From Dehalococcoidia bacterium (GTDB taxonomy: Bacteria > Chloroflexota > Dehalococcoidia > GIF9 > AB-539-J10): 9,629 nt of DNA. Position numbers and translations under genes: made by a program. This document shows, in pieces, positions 1 through 6,710 of the stretch. The stretch spans positions 1 through 9,629 of the forward strand of contig DAOUTC010000039.1 of assembly GCA_030626915.1 (NCBI GenBank), written 5' to 3'. The notes under the pieces are model-generated. The model was given only the letters and a program-made list of their open reading frames with translations. It was not told the origin of the DNA and searched no databases. The first letter of the stretch is position 1, and each line of letters begins with the position of its first letter.

Positions 1-2148
1 AAGCATTGCGGCATGACCATGGAGAAGCTTGAGTGGAAAACAACTGTCAGTGTAGCTTAGCTCGATGGCCCTCTCCATGATTTCCTTGCTAGTCTGGCCG
101 GAGAGGACACACCTGGCGTCAAGGGCGTTGAGAAAACCGATAAGCAGTGGAGCATAATCGTATACCAGCAGCGCCCTGGGAAGGCCCACAGAAGGGCCGA
201 TGCCAGAACCTTCCCGGTACTCGCGGAAGAGCAACTGCTCCCGCTTATCGAAGAAGGTCTCCTTCCTTGCATGGCTGGCAACGGCATCGTAGCGGTCACA
301 TCTGCTGCCATAAAAGGTAGCAGGCTCATCGCCCGTCTCCATCCGGGTGATAGTGCAGTTGTTGTCGCATCCTTTGCAGGTGAATGTAGTAAGCGTGCAC
401 TCACTATCAACAACTCTCTGGAAGCCTTTGAACTTGGATTTCCGGCCCGCCGTTTCCTCTTTTGCTAGAAGCGCTGCGCCTATTGCCCCGCTGATTTCTT
501 TATGCTCTGGCACAGTCAGAGTCTTTCCTTCAAGTTGCTTATGAAAGGCAGAGACAACGGCCTCGTTGTAGAATACCGCCCCGGTGAGGATAACCTTGTC
601 GCCCAGCCTTCTGTTACCTACCACTTTAGAGAGATAGTTCTTGGCTATGGAGTTGGCGAGACTGGCTGTGATTATCTCCAGGGGCATGCCCTGTTGCTGA
701 GCTGAAGCAACCGCCTGACCCATAAAAGCAGCACATCTTGTCCCCAGATCAATGGTATAGGGTGCTTCGAATGCCAACCTGGCGAACTCACCATTGGTGA
801 CTTTGACACCGAGCATTTCAGCCAGCTCATCAATGAAGCTTCCCGTTCCAGCAGCACAGGCTTTGTTCATCTGGTAGTCAACGACAACGCCATTTCTCTT
901 GATGACAAGCTTAGAGTCCTGACCACCGATCTCAATAATATCTGCTTCGGGGTCCAGCTCTACAGCCGCTCTTGTCTGCGCAGTGATTTCGTTCTTTATC
1001 AGGTCCGCTCCAATGAAGCTGCCAACCAGGTATCTGCCGGAGCCTGTGATACCCACGCCGGCTATCCTGACCTTGTCCCCACCATTCCGGAGCAGGTTCC
1101 TGAAGACTTCCTTGATAGCTTCAACAGGCCTTCCAGTGGTCATCAGGTAGTGTTTCCCTATGACTCTCTTGCCAGATTCATCAATTATCACCGCCTTGGT
1201 ACTGATAGAGCCAATATCGACCCCGAGGTAGCCCGTACATTCTTTCTCTATACTGCGAACTGACTTGCTACCCTGGGTGGCAACAACTTCGAGCCTGGGC
1301 ATTTCAAAATAGTGCTGCCGGTCATCTGCTTCCGACAACACAACGCCCCGGGAAGTCTTTCCTCTTGAAAGTAAAGCCGCCCCCAGGGACTCGATATGAA
1401 GGTGGTTTTCAGGAATGGTCACCTGTACCTGATGCTTGTTCCTCGCAGAGATGACATCATTGAGAGCCCTGGCTACAGCAGCATTGGCAGCAACGCCACC
1501 AACAAAGTACACCGGCTCCTCAAAAGTCCCCTTCTTAATGGAGGCAACCATTCGGGCAACGCTTTCGCAAAGGGCATAAAGCATGGCATCAACCGAGGCT
1601 CCCTTCTGCTGTAAATGGATGAGGTCGGTCTTAGCAAAGACACTGCACCTGGCAGCTATCCTGGGAGGGCTGCCCTCACACTGCAGTGCCAGACTGGCGA
1701 AGTCCTCCATGCCGATGTCAAGCCTGTATGCCTGCTGCTCGAGAAATCTTCCAGTGCCTGCAGCACAAAGAGGGTTAGATGCCACCTTCCACGGCTTTCT
1801 CAAGCCGTCTTCCAGCCCTATGACAAGTGTGGTCTGCCCCCCAATTTGTACGATAGTTTTGGCATCGGGATAGAAATGAAGCAGTCCAGAAGCAATCGAC
1901 AGCGGGCTGCTGTATTCTGCCCATTCGAGCTCTTTGGGAATCACGTCCTTGCCAGAACCCGATACGCCAGCGGCGATAATCTGGTCAAGATTGAACCTCT
2001 GGCCTAACCTGGCAATAAGTCTAGAGACCGCCGCTCTGGGGCCCGTGCTTATCTTTTCGATATCAAGCTGAACGATCTTTCCGCTTTCCTCGATAAGCGA
2101 CAGCTTAACATTGACAGAGCCGATATCTACGCCTAGAAAGTAATCCAT
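1..2148 (-). CDS. Acyl-CoA dehydratase activase, fused double-ATPase type with DUF2229 (3' end beyond the window)
   Basis: The frame is open from ATG at 2148 to the window edge, 716 codons without a stop. It encodes two tandem HgdC/BcrA/BadF-type ATPase domains. Domain 1 (residues about 1-270) has GVDIGS (D8), IGGQ, CAAGTG (C128), a second cysteine in RCSVFA (C168) and GGVAAN (217-222). Domain 2 (about 306-575) has GVDIGS (D311), EIGGQD, CAAGTG (C431) and RCAAF (C472). In the HgdC family the two equivalent cysteines of each subunit hold a [4Fe-4S] cluster at the dimer interface, and ATP hydrolysis drives electron transfer to a 2-hydroxyacyl- or aryl-CoA dehydratase/reductase. A cysteine group follows (C591, C594, C598), then GLPRAL (655-660) and SCFPLKLLHGH, which are typical of DUF2229. 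Family members of this architecture are usually about twice as long, so the rest lies left of base 1. An in-frame stop at 2206-2208 bounds the start. No Shine-Dalgarno is visible. The exact substrate cannot be told. Confidence 0.93.
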   Translation of the reverse strand, partial: MDYFLGVDIGSVNVKLSLIEESGKIVQLDIEKISTGPRAAVSRLIARLGQRFNLDQIIAAGVSGSGKDVIPKELEWAEYSSPLSIASGLLHFYPDAKTIVQIGGQTTLVIGLEDGLRKPWKVASNPLCAAGTGRFLEQQAYRLDIGMEDFASLALQCEGSPPRIAARCSVFAKTDLIHLQQKGASVDAMLYALCESVARMVASIKKGTFEEPVYFVGGVAANAAVARALNDVISARNKHQVQVTIPENHLHIESLGAALLSRGKTSRGVVLSEADDRQHYFEMPRLEVVATQGSKSVRSIEKECTGYLGVDIGSISTKAVIIDESGKRVIGKHYLMTTGRPVEAIKEVFRNLLRNGGDKVRIAGVGITGSGRYLVGSFIGADLIKNEITAQTRAAVELDPEADIIEIGGQDSKLVIKRNGVVVDYQMNKACAAGTGSFIDELAEMLGVKVTNGEFARLAFEAPYTIDLGTRCAAFMGQAVASAQQQGMPLEIITASLANSIAKNYLSKVVGNRRLGDKVILTGAVFYNEAVVSAFHKQLEGKTLTVPEHKEISGAIGAALLAKEETAGRKSKFKGFQRVVDSECTLTTFTCKGCDNNCTITRMETGDEPATFYGSRCDRYDAVASHARKETFFDKREQLLFREYREGSGIGPSVGLPRALLVYDYAPLLIGFLNALDARCVLSGQTSKEIMERAIELSYTDSCFPLKLLHGHAAML

Positions 2149-2162
2149 TTGTGCAGCGAACA

Positions 2163-2191
2163 ATTCTACCAAGAAATGAACTTTCTTGAAA
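2163..2191 (-). promoter_or_regulatory. Candidate promoter of the activase gene
   Basis: Read on the minus strand there is TAGAAT (2163-2168), five of six matches to a -10 element. TTTCAA (2186-2191) lies 17 nt upstream as a weak -35 with three of six matches. The predicted transcript would begin near 2156, leaving only about 8 nt before the ATG at 2148. That fits the absence of a ribosome binding site. The spacer is filled by an inverted repeat, listed separately. The assignment rests on the sequence match alone. Confidence 0.35.
2170..2188. repeat. Perfect 7-bp inverted repeat, possible operator
   Basis: CAAGAAA and TTTCTTG are perfect complements separated by TGAAC. The repeat lies 22 bp upstream of the activase start and between its candidate -35 and -10 elements, where a bound repressor would block transcription. 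A short RNA hairpin is the alternative, but under the predicted start site this sequence would not be transcribed into the activase mRNA. Confidence 0.45.
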
Positions 2192-2260
2192 GACCATGCA
2201 CTCGTTCACGTGATTGGTGACCCATTGTCTCCTCGCCTTCCCATCACAAGGTGAGAGAAG

Positions 2261-4414
2261 TTAAGAGAGCATAACTCGAGCATCAACTACCACATACCCG
2301 TTGTTTCGCTCCAGCACTTTCACTGGATTAAGGTCCAACTCCGCTATTTGGGGCAAGTCTTCCACCATAGCTGAGACTCTCAGCAGGAGCTCCTCAAGAG
2401 CCTCTGTGTCACAGGGTTTCGCTCCTCGCCAGCCTTCAAGAAGCTGATAAGCCTTGACCGAGCGAACCATCTCTCGGGCATCGACGTCAGTCAGTGGGTG
2501 AATGCGAAAGGTGATATCTTTAAATAACTCAGTATAAATCCCGCCCAAGCCGAACAGGATTAAGGGACCAAGAGAGGGGTCCTGGGTTACGCCAACGATC
2601 ACCTCAATTCCCCCAGATATCATTTCTTGAACAGTTACACCTTGCATCTCATCCTCTCTTCCGATACTGACCAGGTGCTCCCTGATTTGGCTAAAGGCAT
2701 GCTCCACTTCCCTCTGCGAGCTGAGGTCAAGGATTACCCCGCCAACTTCCGTCTTATGGGTTATTGTGCTGGAGAGAAGCTTCACAGCCACAGGGAAGCC
2801 GAGCTCCTCGGCTGCCTTCTCTGCTTCCCTGGCAGTCGCCGCTGACTTTGACTGTACCACACGAATGCCATAAGAGCTGAGAAGCCCGATGACGGAAGTG
2901 GTATCTAGCCACAAAGGTCGGGCTGCGCTTCGCTCTAAAGCCGATTTGACCAACTGCTCGGCCTTCTTCTTATCAACTCCCCCTATCTCTGGAATTATCC
3001 CCTTTGGTCTCTTCAGCCACTCGCTGTACTCACAAGCCTTGGCCAGCACAACTGCTGTGTCCTCCGGGAAGATAAAACAGGGAACATGCCCGCCTGCCGA
3101 GCCCAGCTCGGTGCTAGCGCCACGCCAACCCATAAATGAAGCCACCAGTGTCTTACCTCGTTGACGAAACTGCGGCGCTAGCTCACGGATACTGCCAGCT
3201 ATTGCTTCAGGCTGTGTAAGTATCGGAGGGATAAAGATGACAATCACGATGTCTATGCGGTCATCCTGGGCCAGAAGCTTCAACGCCCGGCTATACTCCT
3301 CAGCAGTAGCTTCAGCCGTCATATCAATCGGATTGTTAAGACTGGCTCGGCGTGGCAGGAAGTCCTTTAGCTCGGAAAGGGTCTTATCTGAAAGCGCCGG
3401 CAATTCAAGGCCTCTGGTAACACAGGCATCAGCAGTCAGGATTCCGGGACCACCGCCGTTAGTAAGAATAGCCACTCTTCTCCCTGAAGGTATGGGTTGG
3501 TGAGATAACAGGTTGGCTACATCGAAGAGTTCCTCCAGTGTGTCCACACGGATTATCCCAGCCTGGGTGAACAGGGCTTCGGAAGCTACTTCAGCCGTAG
3601 CCATGGCTCCAGTATGGGAGGCAGCAGCTCTGGACCCGGCTGTGGTACGTCCACTTTTTACCGCTACTATCGGCTTGGTAGGTGTTATGCTGCGGGCTAT
3701 GCGAGCAAACTTTCTCGGATTGCCGAAAGATTCCAGATAAAGGAGGATGACGTCAGTAGCAGAGTCTTCCTCCCAATACTGTAGCAAGTCATTGCTGGAT
3801 ACATCGGCCCTGTTCCCTAAGCTGACAAAGGTAGACAGACCGATATTCAGGCTTCTTGCATATTCCAGGATGGCCAGTCCAAGAGCACCGCTCTGGGTGC
3901 CTAAAGCAATATTGCCTGCAGGAGGGAAAATAGAGGAGAAGGTAGCATTCATATTGACCTGGGGGTTGGTATTGATGATTCCCATACAGTTGGGGCCTAC
4001 CAGGCGCATTCCATAGCTGCGAGCTATCTCAAGTAGCCTTTCTTGCCTGTCTATCCCTTCAGCCCCACTTTCTGCGAAACCAGCTGATATTACCACAATG
4101 CCTCGCACCCCTTTCCGCCCGCACTGTTCCACCACCTGCTGAGCTATTTCTGCTGGAACAATGACCACCGCCAGGTCCACCTCTCCCGGTATATCGAGAA
4201 CGGATGGGTATGCCTTTACCGAGGCCACCACTTCGGCGTTCGGGTTCACCGGATAGACAACGCCATTAAACTCCTGGTGCAGTATATTATGAAAGAGCTT
4301 ATTGCCGATGGTTCCCTGTCTTCGCGAGGCTCCGATAACAGCTATGGAACGAGGTTTGAGGAGAGCCCTCAGTGAGGCTATGGCGGCAGCTTTCTCTCGT
4401 GGCATGTCAAGCAC
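2261..4414 (-). CDS. Acyl-CoA synthetase, ADP-forming (acetate--CoA ligase type), single-chain
   Basis: This 717-residue protein interconverts an acyl-CoA, ADP and phosphate with the free acid, CoA and ATP, an energy-conserving step in many anaerobes. It is the fused alpha-beta form. An N-terminal CoA-binding Rossmann domain (about 15-145) contains SIAVIGAS and YPVNPN. A succinyl-CoA-ligase-like region follows with the phosphorylated histidine H267 in SHTGA and TNGGGPG (318-324). An ATP-grasp domain (about 485-717) contains HKTEVGGV (553-560), GLGG (622-625) and ELDLNP (692-697). The length is normal for the fused family. The start is GTG: GGGAG at 4425-4429 lies 10 nt upstream and an in-frame TAG stands just before it. 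An internal ATG at codon 4 is the alternative start. The activase gene follows after 112 bp on the same strand, and both act on CoA thioesters. Acyl chain preference cannot be read from the sequence. Confidence 0.93.
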   Translation of the reverse strand: MLDMPREKAAAIASLRALLKPRSIAVIGASRRQGTIGNKLFHNILHQEFNGVVYPVNPNAEVVASVKAYPSVLDIPGEVDLAVVIVPAEIAQQVVEQCGRKGVRGIVVISAGFAESGAEGIDRQERLLEIARSYGMRLVGPNCMGIINTNPQVNMNATFSSIFPPAGNIALGTQSGALGLAILEYARSLNIGLSTFVSLGNRADVSSNDLLQYWEEDSATDVILLYLESFGNPRKFARIARSITPTKPIVAVKSGRTTAGSRAAASHTGAMATAEVASEALFTQAGIIRVDTLEELFDVANLLSHQPIPSGRRVAILTNGGGPGILTADACVTRGLELPALSDKTLSELKDFLPRRASLNNPIDMTAEATAEEYSRALKLLAQDDRIDIVIVIFIPPILTQPEAIAGSIRELAPQFRQRGKTLVASFMGWRGASTELGSAGGHVPCFIFPEDTAVVLAKACEYSEWLKRPKGIIPEIGGVDKKKAEQLVKSALERSAARPLWLDTTSVIGLLSSYGIRVVQSKSAATAREAEKAAEELGFPVAVKLLSSTITHKTEVGGVILDLSSQREVEHAFSQIREHLVSIGREDEMQGVTVQEMISGGIEVIVGVTQDPSLGPLILFGLGGIYTELFKDITFRIHPLTDVDAREMVRSVKAYQLLEGWRGAKPCDTEALEELLLRVSAMVEDLPQIAELDLNPVKVLERNNGYVVVDARVMLS

Positions 4415-4424
4415 TTTTGGCCAT

Positions 4425-4429
4425 CTCCC
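4425..4429 (-). promoter_or_regulatory. Ribosome binding site for the acyl-CoA synthetase
   Basis: GGGAG on the minus strand lies 10 nt from the GTG start at 4414 and 19 nt from the next in-frame ATG, so it favours the GTG. An ATG overlaps this site, but it opens a frame that stops after five codons. Confidence 0.5.
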
Positions 4430-4432
4430 GGA

Positions 4433-4489
4433 CTAGAAAATTATAACGGCACCGAAGTCATCCAGCGAAACCAGCATCCTCCTGTACAT
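4433..4489 (-). pseudogene. 18-residue open frame resembling a universal stress protein N-terminus
   Basis: The frame begins MYRRMLVSLDD and stops after 18 residues, at TAG 4433-4435. Universal stress proteins commonly begin like MYKRILVPLDGS, and the match covers the first 11 residues only. A promoter-like pair stands upstream on the same strand: TTGATT at 4544-4549 and TATCAT at 4520-4525, with an 18-nt spacer. It could be the stub of a deleted gene, a short leader peptide ahead of the acyl-CoA synthetase, or chance. The similarity is recalled, not searched. Confidence 0.2.
4440..4469 (-). promoter_or_regulatory. Candidate promoter of the acyl-CoA synthetase
   Basis: A perfect TATAAT on the minus strand (4440-4445) would place transcription start near 4433, about 19 nt ahead of the GTG start and just upstream of its GGGAG. 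The -35 region is poor: TTCGCT at 4464-4469 matches three of six with an 18-nt spacer. The -10 element is convincing and the rest is not. Confidence 0.45.
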
Positions 4490-4585
4490 TTTAGTGCCTC
4501 GAATTGTGGAGCTGATGGTATGATAAAACACATGTTCAAGGGAAATCAATACAGTATGCTCGCACTCCTAGATTGGCCTGACTAA

Positions 4586-4810
4586 GAGGGGATAGGAATA
4601 GACTATTCCAGAATACTAAGCTCAGGTTGCCAACTAGAGGTCGACATTATCCTATTAGGAATTAAATGTACCTGGGATGGCACATATAAATACAAGAACG
4701 AGAAAGCCATCAAACTTCTAAAGGACGAGACTCTGATTCCCGACATTATTACAACTAGTCCCATCACTCCTAAATCTGTTATGCTATATTTAAGTACTCG
4801 TCGGAATTAG
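4586..4810 (+). pseudogene. Decayed fragment of a DUF523-family gene
   Basis: A plus-strand frame runs from just after TAA (4583-4585) to TAG (4808-4810), 74 codons with no usable early start codon. Within it, 4652-4741 translates as LLGIKCTWDG, then TYKYK, then NEKAIKLLKDETLIP. This is very close to the N-terminal signature of DUF523 proteins, which typically read V-S-A-C-L-L-G-x-x-C-x-x-D-G, then NEK, then LIP followed by VCPE. Here the S-A-C part has become VDII, so the first conserved cysteine is lost. VCPE and the following glycine-rich segment are replaced by unrelated residues, and the remaining two thirds of the domain is missing. It ends 17 nt before the next gene's ATG. I judge it a non-functional relic of a deletion. 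Confidence 0.6.
4782..4790 (+). promoter_or_regulatory. Extended -10 candidate for the membrane-protein gene
   Basis: TGCTATATT fits an extended -10 element (TGn followed by TATATT, five of six). No recognisable -35 lies upstream, which extended -10 promoters can tolerate. It would start transcription near 4797, giving a leader of about 30 nt that contains the strong ribosome binding site. The element lies inside the DUF523 relic. Confidence 0.3.
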
Positions 4811-4817
4811 TTCAAAG

Positions 4818-4822
4818 GGAGG
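4818..4822 (+). promoter_or_regulatory. Strong ribosome binding site that sets the start at 4828
   Basis: GGAGG within GGGAGGTG stands 5 nt before ATG 4828. A GTG at 4822 in the same frame would add two residues, but it overlaps the Shine-Dalgarno itself and is unlikely to be used. This is the best ribosome binding site in the window. Confidence 0.7.
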
Positions 4823-4827
4823 TGAGC

Positions 4828-5481
4828 ATGGAAATCTTAGTAAGACTGGGTAGATTGCTTTCCCCTTCTTTTTTCGCTATTCTTGCTGGTTTTTCATTGG
4901 TGGCTGCTGTTGCATTACTTTTTGCCGGTAAACGTGATGCCGCTGCTTCGCAGGTAAAAAGTAACAAACTAAGTCAAGTGGAGCCACCTGAATACAGAAG
5001 CAGTGGTTACTTAGTATTAGCTTTTGGCTGGTCTATACTTGGCCTGGTCTTAGGCTTCATCTTTGCCGCCATTAATCCCGGCTTTTCAGGAAGTCTGCTC
5101 TTCGTCATCTTATCGCTGCTCTGTCTTCTGTTCACACTGTGCTTCTTATACGCTGGAGGAGACACCATGTTGAGTGCTGTAACAGGTCAGAGGGTACGAT
5201 ATATTAACACTCTAATAATGCGCTTTGGAGATTTGTTAACTGCAGGGTTTATTAGGCAATCGCGGTATCCTGGGATTGTTACTGAAATCGCTGTCCCAGC
5301 CAAAGCAGTTGAAAAAGTTGCTACACCCGCAATGTCTAATGCGGAGAGAAAAGCCGCTGAAGAGATGGAAAAGTTACAACGTAAGCTCGCTGAATATGAA
5401 GCTCGCCTAACCCCGGAGCAAAGAGAAAAATTTACGGAAGCAAGGGGAATTGTAGAGGAACTAAGGAGCATGTATCCATGA
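4828..5481 (+). CDS. Unrecognised membrane protein with three helices and a charged helical tail
   Basis: I do not recognise this 217-residue protein. Three hydrophobic stretches look like membrane helices: about 12-33, 60-81 and 88-110. They are followed by a mixed central part (111-165). The C-terminal tail (about 169-215) is rich in Glu, Lys, Arg and Ala and looks like a coiled-coil or long amphipathic helix ending in SMYP. Few charges precede helix 1 and a lysine/arginine pair follows it. There is no cleavable signal-peptide signature, no catalytic motif and no metal-binding cluster. A scaffold or sensor role would be guesswork. The gene is alone on the plus strand, between the acyl-CoA genes and the convergent radical SAM gene, preceded by the DUF523 relic. 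The start follows the GGAGG 5 nt upstream. The reading frame is certain and the function unknown. Confidence 0.85.
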   Translation: MEILVRLGRLLSPSFFAILAGFSLVAAVALLFAGKRDAAASQVKSNKLSQVEPPEYRSSGYLVLAFGWSILGLVLGFIFAAINPGFSGSLLFVILSLLCLLFTLCFLYAGGDTMLSAVTGQRVRYINTLIMRFGDLLTAGFIRQSRYPGIVTEIAVPAKAVEKVATPAMSNAERKAAEEMEKLQRKLAEYEARLTPEQREKFTEARGIVEELRSMYP

Positions 5482-5515
5482 ATGCCTGCCCCCTGCAGCT
5501 ATTATGACGCTTCCT

Positions 5516-5556
5516 GGAAATTGTTCTATCCATTTGTATAGCATGTAACAATTTCC
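5516..5556. terminator. Inverted repeat between convergent genes, possible bidirectional terminator
   Basis: GGAAATTGTT (5516-5525) and AACAATTTCC (5547-5556) are perfect 10-bp arms. CTAT (5526-5529) and ATAG (5538-5541) can extend the stem past a 5-nt bulge. It lies in the 112-bp gap between two genes that converge on it. The stem is A+T-rich and neither side has a run of T, so it is not a classical intrinsic terminator. Confidence 0.4.
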
Positions 5557-5593
5557 CGTATTGTTTGGCTATCATCGCCTCTACCTGCCTGCT

Positions 5594-6703
5594 TTAGTAA
5601 TTATCCCCCAGAAGATAGATATTACCAATCTTGATTCTTTTTAAGCCTTGCGCTTTTGCTTCTTCCAGGCATTTTTCTGCGTGCCGCCTTGAGGTGGTGG
5701 GCAAATCCCCCATCATAAATTGAGGAGCAAAGGCAAGGAGGGAGTAAGGAATATCCGAATTTAGGGAGGAAATAAACCTGGCAATATGGGAGATCTCCTG
5801 TTCATCCACGTATCCCGGAACCAGTAAGGTGCTAGCCACTAAGAAAGGAGGGAAGGGCCTTTTCCTGGTATATTCAGCTAAAAGCCGGAAGTTTTCCAGG
5901 GTTCTTTTGTTGCTCACGCCACATAAGGCAATATGGACTTCTTCGCTCCAGGCTTTGAGGTCAAACTTGATGCAGCCTCCAGAGTTTAAGGCAATTTCAG
6001 CAGCTTGTCTTAGTAAGGCAGGATGCATGGAGCCGTTGGTCTCCCAGCATATGCGAAGAATCCTGCCTTTATTCCTCTGCAAAGCTAGCCGCGAGGTGCG
6101 AATGGAATGAGGAAGTTGAGGCGTGGGGTCGCCACCAAAGTAGCAAATGCAAGCGGTACGGTCATCAACAGCGTCAGCTAGCATCGTGGCGGTGACTTTA
6201 CTTTCCTGTAATGCCAATTCACGATAGTGCCAATTCTGGCAAAATAAGCAATCGAAAGAACAAGCTTGGTAGAAAACAGCCAGATTTTTGTAGCCATATT
6301 CAGGGCCATTGCGGTAGGCAAATTGGGGATAGCCAGTTCCTGTACCGCCGGGACAAACCCACTCCGCCACGCAGTTAGTGGGCAAGGGGTCATAATACCA
6401 ACTGACATTGGCTCTATCCGCTGCAGCACCACTGAGCTTATTTCCTTCATTAAAGCGCAATCCACAATAACTTCTGCCACCTAAAGGCAAACGACATTCA
6501 TTGACACAAATTTGGCATCGGGGTCCTGTTTCACTCTTAGGAGGATGAACGGGAAGCTTAAATAAGCTTCTGGCTTTGCTATGAGCTTCTTCTATAACAG
6601 GCAATACCGAAGCAAAGTGGGCTCGAACACAGCTAAGACATACCCCTAAAGCCTGGGAAATAAGGGGAGACTCTTTACCACAATGCTGACATCTAACAGA
6701 CAA
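5594..6703 (-). CDS. Radical SAM enzyme of the PflA-like / AmmeMemoRadiSam-associated type
   Basis: This 369-residue protein has the radical SAM cluster motif C148-x3-C152-x2-C155 (ACSFDCLFCQNW), which binds a [4Fe-4S] cluster and S-adenosylmethionine. YFGGDPTPQ at 188-196 is its GGE-like motif, with Asp in place of Glu. It belongs to the COG1180 pyruvate formate-lyase-activase-like group, and the final part, GLKRIKIGN, is typical of the subgroup found beside Memo/AMMECR1. Ahead of the barrel are an N-terminal CxxC pair (C5/C8 and C22/C25), likely a zinc ribbon, and a second cysteine set (C63, C66, C70, C80). No glycyl-radical enzyme or Memo partner is in the window, so the substrate is unknown. 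The start is TTG: an in-frame stop lies close upstream, TTG is the first start codon after it, and AGGGG precedes it by 10 nt. It follows fmt by 7 nt and is surely co-transcribed with it. Confidence 0.9.
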   Translation of the reverse strand: MSVRCQHCGKESPLISQALGVCLSCVRAHFASVLPVIEEAHSKARSLFKLPVHPPKSETGPRCQICVNECRLPLGGRSYCGLRFNEGNKLSGAAADRANVSWYYDPLPTNCVAEWVCPGGTGTGYPQFAYRNGPEYGYKNLAVFYQACSFDCLFCQNWHYRELALQESKVTATMLADAVDDRTACICYFGGDPTPQLPHSIRTSRLALQRNKGRILRICWETNGSMHPALLRQAAEIALNSGGCIKFDLKAWSEEVHIALCGVSNKRTLENFRLLAEYTRKRPFPPFLVASTLLVPGYVDEQEISHIARFISSLNSDIPYSLLAFAPQFMMGDLPTTSRRHAEKCLEEAKAQGLKRIKIGNIYLLGDNY

Positions 6704-6710
6704 GGAAAAG

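Noticed and set aside
1396..2007. Open frames on the plus strand opposite the activase gene
   Set aside because: They lie antisense to a frame with two complete sets of ATPase motifs and show no family features.
2627..4016. Several plus-strand open frames opposite the acyl-CoA synthetase
   Set aside because: All are antisense to a well-conserved 717-codon gene. They are short, lack ribosome binding sites and have no recognisable motif.
4586..4810. A functional small protein gene
   Set aside because: There is no ATG, GTG or TTG near its beginning and no ribosome binding site. Only the middle of a larger domain is present.
5516..5556. A miniature mobile element with inverted ends
   Set aside because: It is only 41 bp in all, with no flanking direct repeat and no second copy in the window. 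A hairpin between convergent genes is simpler.
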